Origin: UBA9676 sp963741615
Lineage (GTDB): Bacteria > Actinomycetota > Actinomycetes > Streptosporangiales > Streptosporangiaceae
Direction: 5' to 3'
Assembly (NCBI GenBank): GCA_963741615.1
Contig: CAVUIU010000024.1
Coordinates: forward strand, 1 to 64,000
Length of the DNA: 64,000 nucleotides
Shown: piece by piece, positions 15,310 to 23,941 of the stretch
Layout of the letters: each line of letters opens with the position of its first letter
Position numbering within the stretch: position 1 is the first letter of the stretch
The notes under the pieces: model-generated
What the model was told of the DNA's origin: nothing
The model's input: the letters and a program-made list of their open reading frames with translations, nothing else
The model's database searches: none
Translations under genes and position numbers: made by a program

Positions 15310-17061
15310 TCAGGCGAGCAGGTAGCGCCGGGACAGCGGTACCTCGCGGACCGGCCGGGCCGCCAGGACCCTGCCGCCGAGGCTGACGGTGCCGTCCGCC
15401 GGGTGCACGTCGATGGCCGGGCAGGCGCGGTTCGCGACAAGCCCGGCGCGGCGTACCGTGCGGGTGCCGCTGACGGGCACGAAACGCCGCCTGCTGCCCA
15501 GCCGCGCCGCGATCCCGGAGTCCAGGGCGGCCCGCGACACGAAGGTCACCGACACTGACGCCGGCGTTAGCCCGTGACCTGCCCAGTGTGCACGGTAGCG
15601 GAGCGGCTGCGCCCCCTCCACGCTGGCGTTCCCCTCGCCCAGCGGACCCCAGCCGAAATGCCCCGCCTTGAGCACCAGCTCGGGCCGGACACCGAAGTAG
15701 GCCGGGCGCCAGAGCACGATGTCCGCGAGCCGGCCTGGAGCGAGCGTGCCGACCTCACCGAACACCCCGTGGGTGATGGCCGGCTCGGTGGTGTACTTGG
15801 CGAGATAACGCAGCACCCTGTCGTTGTCGTCGGCGGGCAGGCCGTCATCGTCCTGCCGGGCCGCGGGCCGCGGCACGGCCCGGCGCACGGCCGGCGCATC
15901 GGGCCAGCCCTGCCCCTGCGGCCCGGCCCGCCAGTGCTTCATCGCGTGCGCCAGCTGCCAGGTGCGGCGCACGGTTTCCCCGATCCGGCCCATGCCCTGC
16001 GAATCGCTGTTGACGATCGCGATGCCGCCCAGTTCGTGCAGCGGTCCCTCCGCCGCCATCGTCGCCGGATGCACGCGCTCACCGGCGAGTTCCAGATCCG
16101 CGGGGTCCGCGCCGGAGCCGCCGTGCACCGCGAGGATCATCTCCGGGTGCTCGGCGGCCGCGTTGATCCCGTACGGGATCGTCGGCGTGGTGGATGAGCA
16201 GATCACGTTCGCCTCCCGGACCAGACCGATCAGGTCCGGGATGTGCCCGCCGCCCGATCCCTCGACGTGGTACGCGTGCACCGCACGGCCGCCGATCGCG
16301 GCCACGGTGTCCTCGAGCTCGCATGACTCGTTCAGCCCGTCGGTGTGCAGCGCCACCGCCACGTCGTACTCCTCGGCCAGGCCCAGCACGGCGTCGATGA
16401 TCTCCGGGTAGGCGCCCCAGTCCTCGTGGATCTTCAGGCCGATCGCGCCCGCCTCGATCACGTGCTCGACCGGGGGACGGTGGTCCGTCCTGGCACTGGC
16501 CTGCAGGCCGATGTTGACGGGCAGCTGCTCGAACGCCCGCAGCGTGGCCGCCATCGCGGCCGGCGGCTCCTCGAATCCGGCCGTGATCAGGGTGGTCACT
16601 CCGGCCGACAGGGCGACCGGGACCAGCGCCGGGGTGATGAGGTGCACGTGCGAGTCGACCGCGCCCGCCGTCGCGATCAGGCCGTAACCCATGACCGGCA
16701 GGGTGTTCGGCCCAATCGTCACCTCGACCCCGCTGGTGATGTCCGGGTTGCCCGCCCGGCCGATGGCGGCGATCCGGCCGTCCTTGATCCCGATGCTGGT
16801 CTTGACCACGCCGAGCAGCGGGTCCACCAGCAGCACGCCCGCCACCACGACGTCGAGTTCGCTGGCGGCGGCAGCGCCGTCATGCTGGGTCATCCTGGAC
16901 CGGATGTTGCGCGCGTAACCCCACACCGGCTCGTCACCGTAGCCGACATGGTCGTCCTCGACCCGCAGCCACAGGTCAGTGTCGCCCAGCCGGACCCGGT
17001 CGCCGGTGGTAGGGCCATAGCGGCCGCTGTAGGCGTCCTGCCGCATCGAGGCCGGGCTCAT
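15310..17061 (-). CDS. ureC: Urease-like alpha subunit with altered active-site flap
   Basis: A 583-residue nickel metallohydrolase subunit. The nickel ligands and catalytic residues of UreC are visible: HVH (HxH), GLKIHEDWG (carbamylated Lys and catalytic His), HTDGLNES, EGSGGGHIPD and NSDSQGMGR (Asp). In the mobile flap the usual MVCHHL is changed to LAVHGG. The flap Cys is Val and HLD becomes GGS, while the flap His and the later Arg (GERV) are kept at unchanged spacing. Nearby IRRET reads VHPAT. ATG overlaps the beta subunit stop (ATGA). Either a divergent urease or an enzyme for a larger ureido substrate. No ureDEFG maturation genes are present here. Confidence 0.9.
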   Translation of the reverse strand: MSPASMRQDAYSGRYGPTTGDRVRLGDTDLWLRVEDDHVGYGDEPVWGYARNIRSRMTQHDGAAAASELDVVVAGVLLVDPLLGVVKTSIGIKDGRIAAIGRAGNPDITSGVEVTIGPNTLPVMGYGLIATAGAVDSHVHLITPALVPVALSAGVTTLITAGFEEPPAAMAATLRAFEQLPVNIGLQASARTDHRPPVEHVIEAGAIGLKIHEDWGAYPEIIDAVLGLAEEYDVAVALHTDGLNESCELEDTVAAIGGRAVHAYHVEGSGGGHIPDLIGLVREANVICSSTTPTIPYGINAAAEHPEMILAVHGGSGADPADLELAGERVHPATMAAEGPLHELGGIAIVNSDSQGMGRIGETVRRTWQLAHAMKHWRAGPQGQGWPDAPAVRRAVPRPAARQDDDGLPADDNDRVLRYLAKYTTEPAITHGVFGEVGTLAPGRLADIVLWRPAYFGVRPELVLKAGHFGWGPLGEGNASVEGAQPLRYRAHWAGHGLTPASVSVTFVSRAALDSGIAARLGSRRRFVPVSGTRTVRRAGLVANRACPAIDVHPADGTVSLGGRVLAARPVREVPLSRRYLLA

Positions 17062-17393
17062 GACCGATCCGGCTGCGCCCGGCCGGCACTCATCCGCGGC
17101 ATCACCGCAAGGGCCACCAGTTCCACCTCCCGTACCTCACCGGCCTCCCAGCGGACTGACGCCCCGGCTGGGATGTCGAGCCGGAAGCCGACCGCGGCTT
17201 CCCGGTCGAACTCCAGCCGCGCATTCACGCGCCAGAACGGGTAGTGCGACGACACCCGGACCGGCCGGGCCGACCGGCTGGCCACCCGCAGCAGCAGCCG
17301 CGGCCGGCCAGCGGCCAACGTGATGTCCCGCTCCGGGCTGAGGACCTCGCCCGGCCTGCTGATCCCGGGTTGGTCACCGTCCCGGCCGGTCAC
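17058..17393 (-). CDS. ureB: Urease-like beta subunit
   Basis: A 111-residue small subunit. Family features: RPGEVLSPERDITL near the start, VSSHYPFWRVN in place of the usual GSHYHFFEVN, then LEFDREAAVGFRLDIPAGASVRWEAGE. GTG at 17393 overlaps the gamma subunit stop (GTGA); another in-frame GTG at 17405 is possible. It has no catalytic residues of its own and packs with the alpha subunit. Middle gene of the gamma-beta-alpha set. Confidence 0.88.
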   Translation of the reverse strand: MTGRDGDQPGISRPGEVLSPERDITLAAGRPRLLLRVASRSARPVRVSSHYPFWRVNARLEFDREAAVGFRLDIPAGASVRWEAGEVREVELVALAVMPRMSAGRAQPDRS

Positions 17394-17698
17394 CGCTGGC
17401 CCCACGGGTCACGCAGCACCACGAGCCGCGTGCCGTCGCCCAGCAGCACTTCGAGGCGGATCTCGGGCACCAGTTCGGGGACGCCCGCCATGAGATCTTC
17501 CCGGCTGACCGCCGCCCGGCCGGCCGCGGCGATCCCGGCGGGAGATGCTCCGGTGCGGGCAGCGCGGTGCATCTCCTCGCAGACCAGGGCGGTGGCTTCC
17601 GGGGCGTTGAGTCTCGCGCCGTCGGCCCTGGACTGCCGCGCGAGCTGGGCCGCCGCGAAGATCCGCAGCCGGTCTTCCTCCGTCGGGGTGAGGTACAT
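17390..17698 (-). CDS. ureA: Urease-like gamma subunit
   Basis: A 102-residue subunit matching UreA in length and pattern: MYLTPTEEDRLRIF at the start, LNAPEATALVCEEM in the middle, VSREDLMAGVPELVPEI and TRLVVLRDP at the end. AGGAGG lies seven bases before the ATG, the best ribosome site of the operon, marking it as the first gene. Order ureA-ureB-ureC-aguA with overlaps indicates one transcript. Confidence 0.9.
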   Translation of the reverse strand: MYLTPTEEDRLRIFAAAQLARQSRADGARLNAPEATALVCEEMHRAARTGASPAGIAAAGRAAVSREDLMAGVPELVPEIRLEVLLGDGTRLVVLRDPWGQR

Positions 17699-17816
17699 GG
17701 GTTGCGCCTCCTGCTCGGGGATCGTTCCCAGGCATGGAGCATCTCAGAAACGGCAGGCCGCGGCGCCGTCCGGTCATCGCGCCCGCCGCAGCGCCGGGTC
17801 AGCCGGCCCCGCACGG

Positions 17817-18875
17817 TCAGCCGGCCCAGCGCACGGTCAGCCGGTCGAGCGCGTATCCCAGCGCATTGAGCGTGGGCTGAATGAAATTGTTCCGGATGGT
17901 CTGCGCCGCCTCGGTCTCGGCGGTACCAATGAGAGGACGTGTGATCTGCGGGACGTGATTGGCCTTATAAAAGGCGATGCGCTGTGCCTCGGAATAAAGA
18001 ACTGACTCCGGGAACTGGGGCCGCAGGATAACGCCACAACCAAATCCCGGGTACGTCCAGCTGTGCTGGGTGGCCACCGGTTTCGACGGGATATTGTCGA
18101 TGGTGATGTCGTGGACAGACCGGGGGAGTTGCGGACGCGGGAGGACCATGGCGACCGTTACGTGCCCGGGCTTGCCTGCCCGTGGCTGGCTCACGACCCG
18201 CAGGCGGTAGTGGCCCGAGGCCGGTGTCCACCAGGCAGGGCCGGGATTGAGGTCCACAGTGGCGGACGCATGCCCGACCGCGAAGAAAGTGCTGGCGTAC
18301 CAGCATGGCCATGGGCCAATGCTCTTGGAAACCTTGTGGGTGAAGAGGAAATTGAAGTTCGCCTCACCGAGAGCTGGCTTGGAGATTCCCTCGATCTTCT
18401 GCAGCACCCACGGGCCCAGATCGGTGTTGGTGGTGGTTCCGGTGCTGATCGTCTGCCACGGCCAGCCGAACCTGACGGTCGGCAGGTGGATGTTGACACC
18501 CACGAGGTGCAGGGCTGCCGAAAGCGCCATCAGCACCACAGACGCGATCGCCTTGCGGAATATCAGGCCCACCACCACCGCGGCAGTGGCCCACTTGACC
18601 CGGGGCGGGATGCGGCGACGATGCGGGCCGGAACGGCCGCCCTCCCCGGCGGGGCCCCCCGGGCCGCCACGGCCAGCAGCATGCGGGTGCCAGGGTGGCA
18701 GCGGCCCGGGCTGGGTCGGCCAGGCGCCCCCGCTGGCAGGCTCATCCGGGAACGGGCGCAGGCCGATGGATTCTCCCCGGTCATGAGCAACGCCCGCCAG
18801 GTAACTGGCGGCCTCCCGGTGCCCGGGCCGGCCGGCGGTGAGCGTGCCGAGCAGAAACAGCAGAAATCGAACCAC
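17817..18875 (-). CDS. Hypothetical membrane-anchored protein
   Basis: About 352 residues and not recognised. A short hydrophobic N terminus (VVRFLLFLLGTLTAG) is followed by a Pro/Gly/Arg-rich stretch, then a long hydrophobic segment (about residues 98-130: AAVVVGLIF, ASVVLMALSAALHLVGV) and a 200-residue domain predicted to be outside the membrane, with DLGPWVLQKIEGI and WTYPGFGCGVILRPQFPESVLY. GTG 18875 is preferred since GAAGGAAG lies nine bases before it; the frame is open to 18938. Last gene of a cassette with a peptidoglycan hydrolase and another membrane protein, an arrangement reminiscent of surface or transfer machinery (inference). Confidence 0.6.
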   Translation of the reverse strand: MVRFLLFLLGTLTAGRPGHREAASYLAGVAHDRGESIGLRPFPDEPASGGAWPTQPGPLPPWHPHAAGRGGPGGPAGEGGRSGPHRRRIPPRVKWATAAVVVGLIFRKAIASVVLMALSAALHLVGVNIHLPTVRFGWPWQTISTGTTTNTDLGPWVLQKIEGISKPALGEANFNFLFTHKVSKSIGPWPCWYASTFFAVGHASATVDLNPGPAWWTPASGHYRLRVVSQPRAGKPGHVTVAMVLPRPQLPRSVHDITIDNIPSKPVATQHSWTYPGFGCGVILRPQFPESVLYSEAQRIAFYKANHVPQITRPLIGTAETEAAQTIRNNFIQPTLNALGYALDRLTVRWAG

Positions 18876-18910
18876 GCGGTGCACCTTCCTTCTGCGCCTC
18901 GGACGATTGA

Positions 18911-19825
18911 CTAGACGGTGGCCGGGTAATTCAGGCACAGCACGATGGGCACCGCCCCGAAGGGCATGCGGAACCGGCTGCCTGGTTTATCCGGAGTATT
19001 CGGATCATCGATGTTGGGCCAGCGCATCTTGAGATGCTGGACGGTGAGGCCGGCCACCGAGTAGGGGAATTCCATGGCGGATGTCCGGTGAGCCTTGAGC
19101 AGCCCACCCCAGCGGAACGCGGCGAAGACGTTCGCCAGATCCCGGATGGACAGACATCCCCGCGCGGCCAGGTCGATCCGGTAAACAGCTCCCGCGAGGC
19201 CCACCAGGTCGTCCGCGCACTGTTCCAGCGCCTCAGACTTCGTGCGGTAGATCGTGCCGTCCGGATTGAGGCTGCCCAGTTTCTCACCATGGACCGGCGA
19301 GAATCGCGGCTGAGCGTCGCACTGCAGCCAATCGCAGGCAGCCAGCAGTTCCCACGAGATGCCGCTGTGGCTGGCAACGTCCCGGTAGAGCGGCTCGGCG
19401 CGCAGCAGTGGCACCCTCGCCGCCGCTGTGAAGGCGGTCCTGACCGGGGCGGGAATCTCCGGCTGATACCGGCTCGCAGATGTGCGAGCAGGCCCGGCGG
19501 CGCTCACCCGGCCGGACCGCGTGACCGGTTCCTGGATCCGGGTGGCGGCCATGGTCCGGATCGACGGCACCGCGTTTGGCGGGACCCGGGGCGCACGGGA
19601 CAGCCCGCCGGGTGCCGCATCGGCCCCGGGCCCGGGGATTGCGGTTGGCCCCGGAGCCGCGGTGGTCGGCAGGGCAGCCGTTGTGGGTTCGGCGGCCGCT
19701 GCGGGTCGGGTAGTCGGCGCTGGTCCAGGTGTCATCGTCGGCCCAGGAGTCGTGGTGGGGACAGTTGTCGTGGGCCCGGGAGTCGTCTCCGGCCCGGGAG
19801 TCGTCTCCGGCCCGGGAGTCGTCAC
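18911..19825 (-). CDS. C-terminal part of a frameshifted peptidoglycan hydrolase (Thr/Pro linker plus lysozyme-like domain)
   Basis: Opens at GTG 19825, overlapping the stop of the upstream ORF, but the same frame stays open and protein-like back to about 20140. There it reads a continuous Pro/Thr/Gly linker (repeats of TTPGPE/TTPGP). This is therefore probably the C-terminal half of the upstream enzyme, separated by a -1 frame change. The last ~170 residues have a helical, two-Cys pattern (SGISWELLAACDWLQC, KSEALEQCADDL, LANVFAAFRWGG, PYSVAGL) resembling lysozyme/transglycosylase-like domains. Catalytic residues cannot be assigned confidently. Confidence 0.55.
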   Translation of the reverse strand: MTTPGPETTPGPETTPGPTTTVPTTTPGPTMTPGPAPTTRPAAAAEPTTAALPTTAAPGPTAIPGPGADAAPGGLSRAPRVPPNAVPSIRTMAATRIQEPVTRSGRVSAAGPARTSASRYQPEIPAPVRTAFTAAARVPLLRAEPLYRDVASHSGISWELLAACDWLQCDAQPRFSPVHGEKLGSLNPDGTIYRTKSEALEQCADDLVGLAGAVYRIDLAARGCLSIRDLANVFAAFRWGGLLKAHRTSAMEFPYSVAGLTVQHLKMRWPNIDDPNTPDKPGSRFRMPFGAVPIVLCLNYPATV

Positions 19826-21828
19826 GGGCCCGGGAGTCGTCCCCGGCGCGGGTGTCGTCCCCGGCGGGGAAGTCGTCGTGGGCCTGGGAGTCCTCGTAGG
19901 CGCCGGCGATGGTCCGGGTGCCGTCGTCGAACCCGGTCCCGGTGTCGTCCGGGCTGCCGGTGCGGGTGGCGTTGCGCCATCGGTCGGGACGGGAGCGTGT
20001 CGCAGTCCGGGGATGGACGCGCCGCCCGGCGTCGCGGCCTGCGACGGTGCGGCGTGGGCCGGGCCGGCCGACCTGGCCGGGCCGGGCTGGCCGGGTCGGC
20101 TGGCTGAGCCGGCTGAGCCGCGCCACCTGGGTGGGCGGCGGGGGAGGGGAAGGCGGTGTCGTATCGGTACAGGTCGTACCGCTGCATCAGGTTGATGAGC
20201 TTCGCGCCATAGCCGGGATCGGTCGCGTAGACGCCGGTGAGGTCGTCCGCGAAAGCGTTCGGGTCCCGGTGGTCGGCCATGGCCTGCCGGTAGTACTGGC
20301 TGCTGGCGAGGAGCCTGCCGTGGTCGTCGATGCTCTCCGCGGCATTGTGGTACACGCGGAACGAGCTTGTGCTGGTCACCGGCTGGCCGTTCACGTACTC
20401 CGCCGACTGCTGCGGTGCGCTGCCCGCCGGGCCGGTGCCCTTGATCCCGAACAGGTTGTGATCCTGGGTGGCCAGGTTGCTCAGCCCCCAGCCGGACTCG
20501 TCGATGGCTTGGGCGATCGTCACCGAGGCCGGGACACCGTAGCGGTGTTGGGCGGCGACGGCTCCCGGTGCCACCGCGCCGATGAATGCCTGCTCGGCGG
20601 CCGTGCTCCCCGCCGGTGCGGCAGTTGGTGACGCATGATGCGGGTCCGCGCCGGCCCGGTTTGCCGCGGGCGCCGCGGAACCGGCCGAGAGCCGGTGCGC
20701 CGTTATCGGCAGTCCCGGGATGGTCAGCGTGGCCTCGGCAGCCGTCCGCGACGCGGTACCGGGCGCGGAGTGGCCTGTCCCTGGCACACCTGCGATGACC
20801 GCCGCCCCGGGGCGGGCGCGGTCCCCCGCCCGGCTGCCTGGCGACCCCTCGCCCGGTCCACGCCCGGCCCGGCGCCGCGGCGATCGCGGGCCGGCGCTGG
20901 GGTCCGGCGCCGCTCCCGGCATGCCTGGAATCGCTGGCCCGCCGGATGGCCGCGCCGCCTCCGGCTGGAACTGGCCCGCTGTCGCTGCGCCTGGGATAGC
21001 CGTCTGACCGGGGTCGGTCCCGTCCGCCGCGGGCTGCCCGGTCGGCGACTGCGGTCCGGCTGCCGCCTGCTGACCAGGTGCGGCATGCAGGTGCCGGTGC
21101 GGCGTCCTGCGCGCGGCACCGGGAACCTCACCATTGTTGACGAATCCGGCGACACCTTGCGCGCTCAGCGGGTCCGGGTATTCGTGGGCGTTGACGGAGT
21201 AATTCGGCACGGAATCGCCCCCGATCGTGTGCAGGATGCCACCGGTATATTTCGTGACCACCTCAACATGGCCATCAAAGAGGACCCAGTCGCCAGGCAG
21301 CGGTACGTAACCGTCGCCCAGCGGATGCCAGCGATGCGAAGCCTCCGCGTCCTGGACCACCGAGGTGACACCGAGCGATGCCGGGTTCGGGTCAACGCGG
21401 ACATCTGCCCACGTGTGCAGCTGCCACGGATAGGAGGTACCGCCGGTCACCCAGCTGTGCCCGCCAACGACATGGGCCGCCAGCTCAAGGGTCAGACTGG
21501 CGAACGCTGCGCACCATGCGCCGTGGTCCGCACCGTCGACGCTGTCGTGCTGCCAGATCAATGCCTCCATCTCCGCCGGGCTCCGGCCGGCGGCCATCCG
21601 GAGGTAGTAATGAGCCACATTGACGATGGCTGAGCGCAGCATCGTGTCATTTGCGGGCGCCGAATTGACCGACTGCTCCAGGGCGAGCAGCTGAATGGGC
21701 ATGCTGGCCGGCGACTTCAGGTCGGCTGCGGGTCTGGGGACGAAGGAGAAGCCTGTGACCGCTCCGCCCGCGCTCAGGCTGACAAGTGCTGTTACCTGCT
21801 GCCACCAGGGTCTGCTGGTGGGATACAC
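19822..21828 (-). CDS. Secreted peptidoglycan hydrolase: CHAP-like amidase plus glucosaminidase (N-terminal part)
   Basis: GTG 21828 follows GAGGTGA. An N-terminal hydrophobic segment (VTALVSLSAGGAVTGFSF) may be a signal. Residues about 75-210 form a CHAP/NlpC-like amidase with catalytic Cys in DHGAWCAAFASL and a later DGHVEVV histidine. A long Pro/Gly/Ala linker follows, then a glucosaminidase (FlgJ/LytD-like) domain at about residues 415-560 (YGVPASVTIAQAIDESGWGLS, DHNLFGIKG, YRVYHN-like FRVYHNAAESIDDH, YATDPGYGAKLINL). After about residue 565 the frame turns into an Arg-rich non-protein-like tail, while another frame continues a Thr/Pro linker. The gene is thus frameshifted near 20100-20150. 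Probably cell-wall remodelling. Confidence 0.75.
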   Translation of the reverse strand: MYPTSRPWWQQVTALVSLSAGGAVTGFSFVPRPAADLKSPASMPIQLLALEQSVNSAPANDTMLRSAIVNVAHYYLRMAAGRSPAEMEALIWQHDSVDGADHGAWCAAFASLTLELAAHVVGGHSWVTGGTSYPWQLHTWADVRVDPNPASLGVTSVVQDAEASHRWHPLGDGYVPLPGDWVLFDGHVEVVTKYTGGILHTIGGDSVPNYSVNAHEYPDPLSAQGVAGFVNNGEVPGAARRTPHRHLHAAPGQQAAAGPQSPTGQPAADGTDPGQTAIPGAATAGQFQPEAARPSGGPAIPGMPGAAPDPSAGPRSPRRRAGRGPGEGSPGSRAGDRARPGAAVIAGVPGTGHSAPGTASRTAAEATLTIPGLPITAHRLSAGSAAPAANRAGADPHHASPTAAPAGSTAAEQAFIGAVAPGAVAAQHRYGVPASVTIAQAIDESGWGLSNLATQDHNLFGIKGTGPAGSAPQQSAEYVNGQPVTSTSSFRVYHNAAESIDDHGRLLASSQYYRQAMADHRDPNAFADDLTGVYATDPGYGAKLINLMQRYDLYRYDTAFPSPAAHPGGAAQPAQPADPASPARPGRPARPTPHRRRPRRRAARPSPDCDTLPSRPMAQRHPHRQPGRHRDRVRRRHPDHRRRLRGLPGPRRLPRRGRHPRRGRLPGP

Positions 21829-21900
21829 GGGCTCACCTCATTCCAGATCATGCCGGGCCGTGATACCGGGGCAGGTACGCCGATGACAGGCTGGACGACG

Positions 21901-22980
21901 CTACGGTCGTGAAGTCTCCAGCCGTTTGAGGATCGCCTGGACCCGTGGGTCGCCCGGGTTCGCCGCGTTCTCGAAAAGCACGGCGGCGTCCTGGGCCGCC
22001 TCGGGTGCGGCGCCGACGACCCACTTCTGGTACACATCGGCCACCAGGGCAGCCTGTCCGGCCGGACTGGCCACGGGCTTGGCGCAGAGCGGCGGGAAGC
22101 CCGCGCGCGAGGTGACCGCCGCTGATCCGGTGTAGCGGAGACAGTTCGCACGGCTGCTTTCAAGCCCGGACTGGACGACCGGATTGCCGTCGGCACCGGT
22201 CACCGTCGCCCCGCCGATGATGTTGTTGATGGCCCGGGCAGCCACCTCGATGCTGTCGATCGGATGGGCCGGGTTGTATGGGTGATGGAGGTTCAGGGAC
22301 CAGGCCACCTCGCCACCTTGCGTGGGCGTGATCGGCTCCAGCCCGATCCGGCCGGTCTTCCTGCTGGCGAAGTCCGGGTTATCGCCACTGGTCAGGAGCG
22401 CGAATACCCACAGGATCTGGCGCGTCGCCTTGGCGCAGGCGAAGTTGACCTGACCAGGCTCGGACTTGACGTCCGCATTCTGGCAGGCCCTGGCGGCTTG
22501 GTCCTGCACGATGGCCACGCTGCGCGGCCACGAGGCGCCGCCGCCGGACAGCGTGATCACTGAGATGGTGACGAGTACCGCGGCAACGGCCGCCCCCAGC
22601 GCCAGCTTGTATCCGGCCGGAAGACCTGGGGTATACGTGCTGCGCCGGCCGTGGTTGACGAGTACCTCGGTGCGCTGATCAGCCAGGCGCCAGGGAGCGC
22701 CGGAATCCGCAGGGTCGTCATCGCCTGACGGGCCCGGTGCCAGGTAAAGTTCCGACAGCTCGTCAACGTGAGGCTGACCACCGAAGTCGTCGAGCGCGAA
22801 ACTCCCCGTTCCCGGGATCCACGCCGGCTCCGGCTTCCAGCCACCAGCGGAGTGCGCGGCGTCGTATTCCACCGTCAGGCCCGCGTCGGCGAACCTGCGC
22901 CGGAGTTCGGCGGTCTCGTGCTCCAGCTCGGCAAGGCGCCGGCGGTCCAGGCGAGTGTCATATTCGGAGCGTGATCTCAC
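21901..22980 (-). CDS. Hypothetical single-pass membrane protein with N-terminal coiled coil
   Basis: 359 residues, GTG start with GAGGTGG upstream. Residues 1-33 are a charged heptad-like helix (LDRRRLAELEHETAELRRRF), and residues 34-120 are acidic and disordered. One membrane span lies near 127-148 (LALGAAVAAVLVTISVITL), and the rest is an extracytoplasmic domain with three cysteines (RACQNAD, NFACAKA, NCLRYTG). Family not recognised. First gene of the three-gene cassette with the peptidoglycan hydrolase and the 17817-18875 membrane protein, all on the minus strand. Confidence 0.6.
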   Translation of the reverse strand: MRSRSEYDTRLDRRRLAELEHETAELRRRFADAGLTVEYDAAHSAGGWKPEPAWIPGTGSFALDDFGGQPHVDELSELYLAPGPSGDDDPADSGAPWRLADQRTEVLVNHGRRSTYTPGLPAGYKLALGAAVAAVLVTISVITLSGGGASWPRSVAIVQDQAARACQNADVKSEPGQVNFACAKATRQILWVFALLTSGDNPDFASRKTGRIGLEPITPTQGGEVAWSLNLHHPYNPAHPIDSIEVAARAINNIIGGATVTGADGNPVVQSGLESSRANCLRYTGSAAVTSRAGFPPLCAKPVASPAGQAALVADVYQKWVVGAAPEAAQDAAVLFENAANPGDPRVQAILKRLETSRP

Positions 22981-23452
22981 TTTCCCACCTCTAGCGTTCG
23001 GCCTGGTGTCTGCCTGGTCCCCTGCTGATCTTCAAGAGCCGGCCGTGCGGTCGCGGCGCCCGCCGGTGCTGGTCGCCCGCGGCTTGCGTGGCGGCAACGG
23101 GCCCCGGCGGGCCGGAGCGGGTGGAACGTTGGGGAAGGTCGTGCCAGGTCGCCCGCCAGACCGCCGGTGCGGTGAGATGGGATCGGGATGTGTTCGGTGC
23201 CGCCCCGGCATGCCCAGATGTACCATCTGGCCGCAAGCCGGTGGTGTTGGCGACCTGAACCATGCTGTAATTAGAACACATGTACTAGCCCCGTGGGAAG
23301 TTGATTCTGTTAGAACACACATTCGATCCTAGGCGGTCCGCCGCGCTCGCGCCAGAGGCTGGACGCCTGACCGGGGTCGTGGCGGCTGTCGCTCGGGGGT
23401 TGCCGCCGGGCCCTCGGCGGTGGACTGCCGGTGGGCGCATCCGGCTAGCCGG
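22981..23452. other. Intergenic region with repeated TTAGAACACA boxes
   Basis: No convincing gene in about 470 bases. TTAGAACACA occurs at 23271-23280 and again at 23310-23319. Each copy extends to an imperfect GAAC-N4-GTTC-like element (GAACACATGTAC and GAACACACATTC), one mismatch from an actinobacterial SOS box. These lie about 290 bases before the membrane-protein cassette start. The remainder appears featureless. Confidence 0.35.
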
Positions 23453-23941
23453 TCACGGCCGGCCGCCGGCCCCATCCCGCACCGGGGAAGGAGGTCCCAG
23501 GCCAGTGCTGCGCTTGACGGTCTTCATCGTGAACTGCGAGTTCGTGCGGGCGACGCCGGGCAGGCCGGTGAGCCTGGCCATGTACAGGCGTTCGTACGCG
23601 CCGAGGTCGGTGGTGGCGATCCACAACAGGTAGTCCGGCTGCCCGAACATCCGGCGGCATTCGACGACCTCGTCGATCCGGCTGATCTCTGCCTCGAATG
23701 CCTGGAGAGTCGCCCGGTCCTGGAGCGCCATCTCCACGTGCAGCAGCACCTCGAAGCCCCGCCCGATGGCAGCCAGGTCGATCTCGGCGTGGTAGCCCCG
23801 GATGACGCCGCTGCGCTCCAGGTGGCGCACCCGCCGCAGGCACGGAGACGGGGAGAGGCCGACCAGGTCGGCCAGCTCCGTGTTGGCCAGCCGGCCGTCC
23901 TCGATCAGATGGCTGAGAATCGTCCGGTCAACCCAATCCAT
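23453..23941 (-). CDS. Lrp/AsnC family transcriptional regulator
   Basis: 162 residues. The N-terminal winged HTH (DRTILSHLIEDGRLANTELADLVGLSPSPCLRRVRHLERSGVI, split over residues 5-48) is followed by the RAM ligand-binding domain with VECRRMFGQPDYLLWIATTDL. Such proteins sense amino acids. It is divergent from a LysE-type amino-acid exporter gene, the classic regulator/exporter arrangement. A near-perfect Lrp box begins at its start codon, indicating autoregulation. The effector is likely a basic or other amino acid (inference). Confidence 0.92.
   Translation of the reverse strand: MDWVDRTILSHLIEDGRLANTELADLVGLSPSPCLRRVRHLERSGVIRGYHAEIDLAAIGRGFEVLLHVEMALQDRATLQAFEAEISRIDEVVECRRMFGQPDYLLWIATTDLGAYERLYMARLTGLPGVARTNSQFTMKTVKRSTGLGPPSPVRDGAGGRP

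Noticed and set aside
19284..20126. 280-codon minus-strand ORF with GDDSRAGDDSRA repeats
   Set aside because: It reads the Thr/Pro linker DNA in a third frame; the acidic repeat is a by-product of the repeated ACGACTCCCGGG units.
22991..23332. ORFs on both strands in the 23 kb intergenic region
   Set aside because: No good ribosome site, no recognisable sequence pattern; more likely regulatory DNA.
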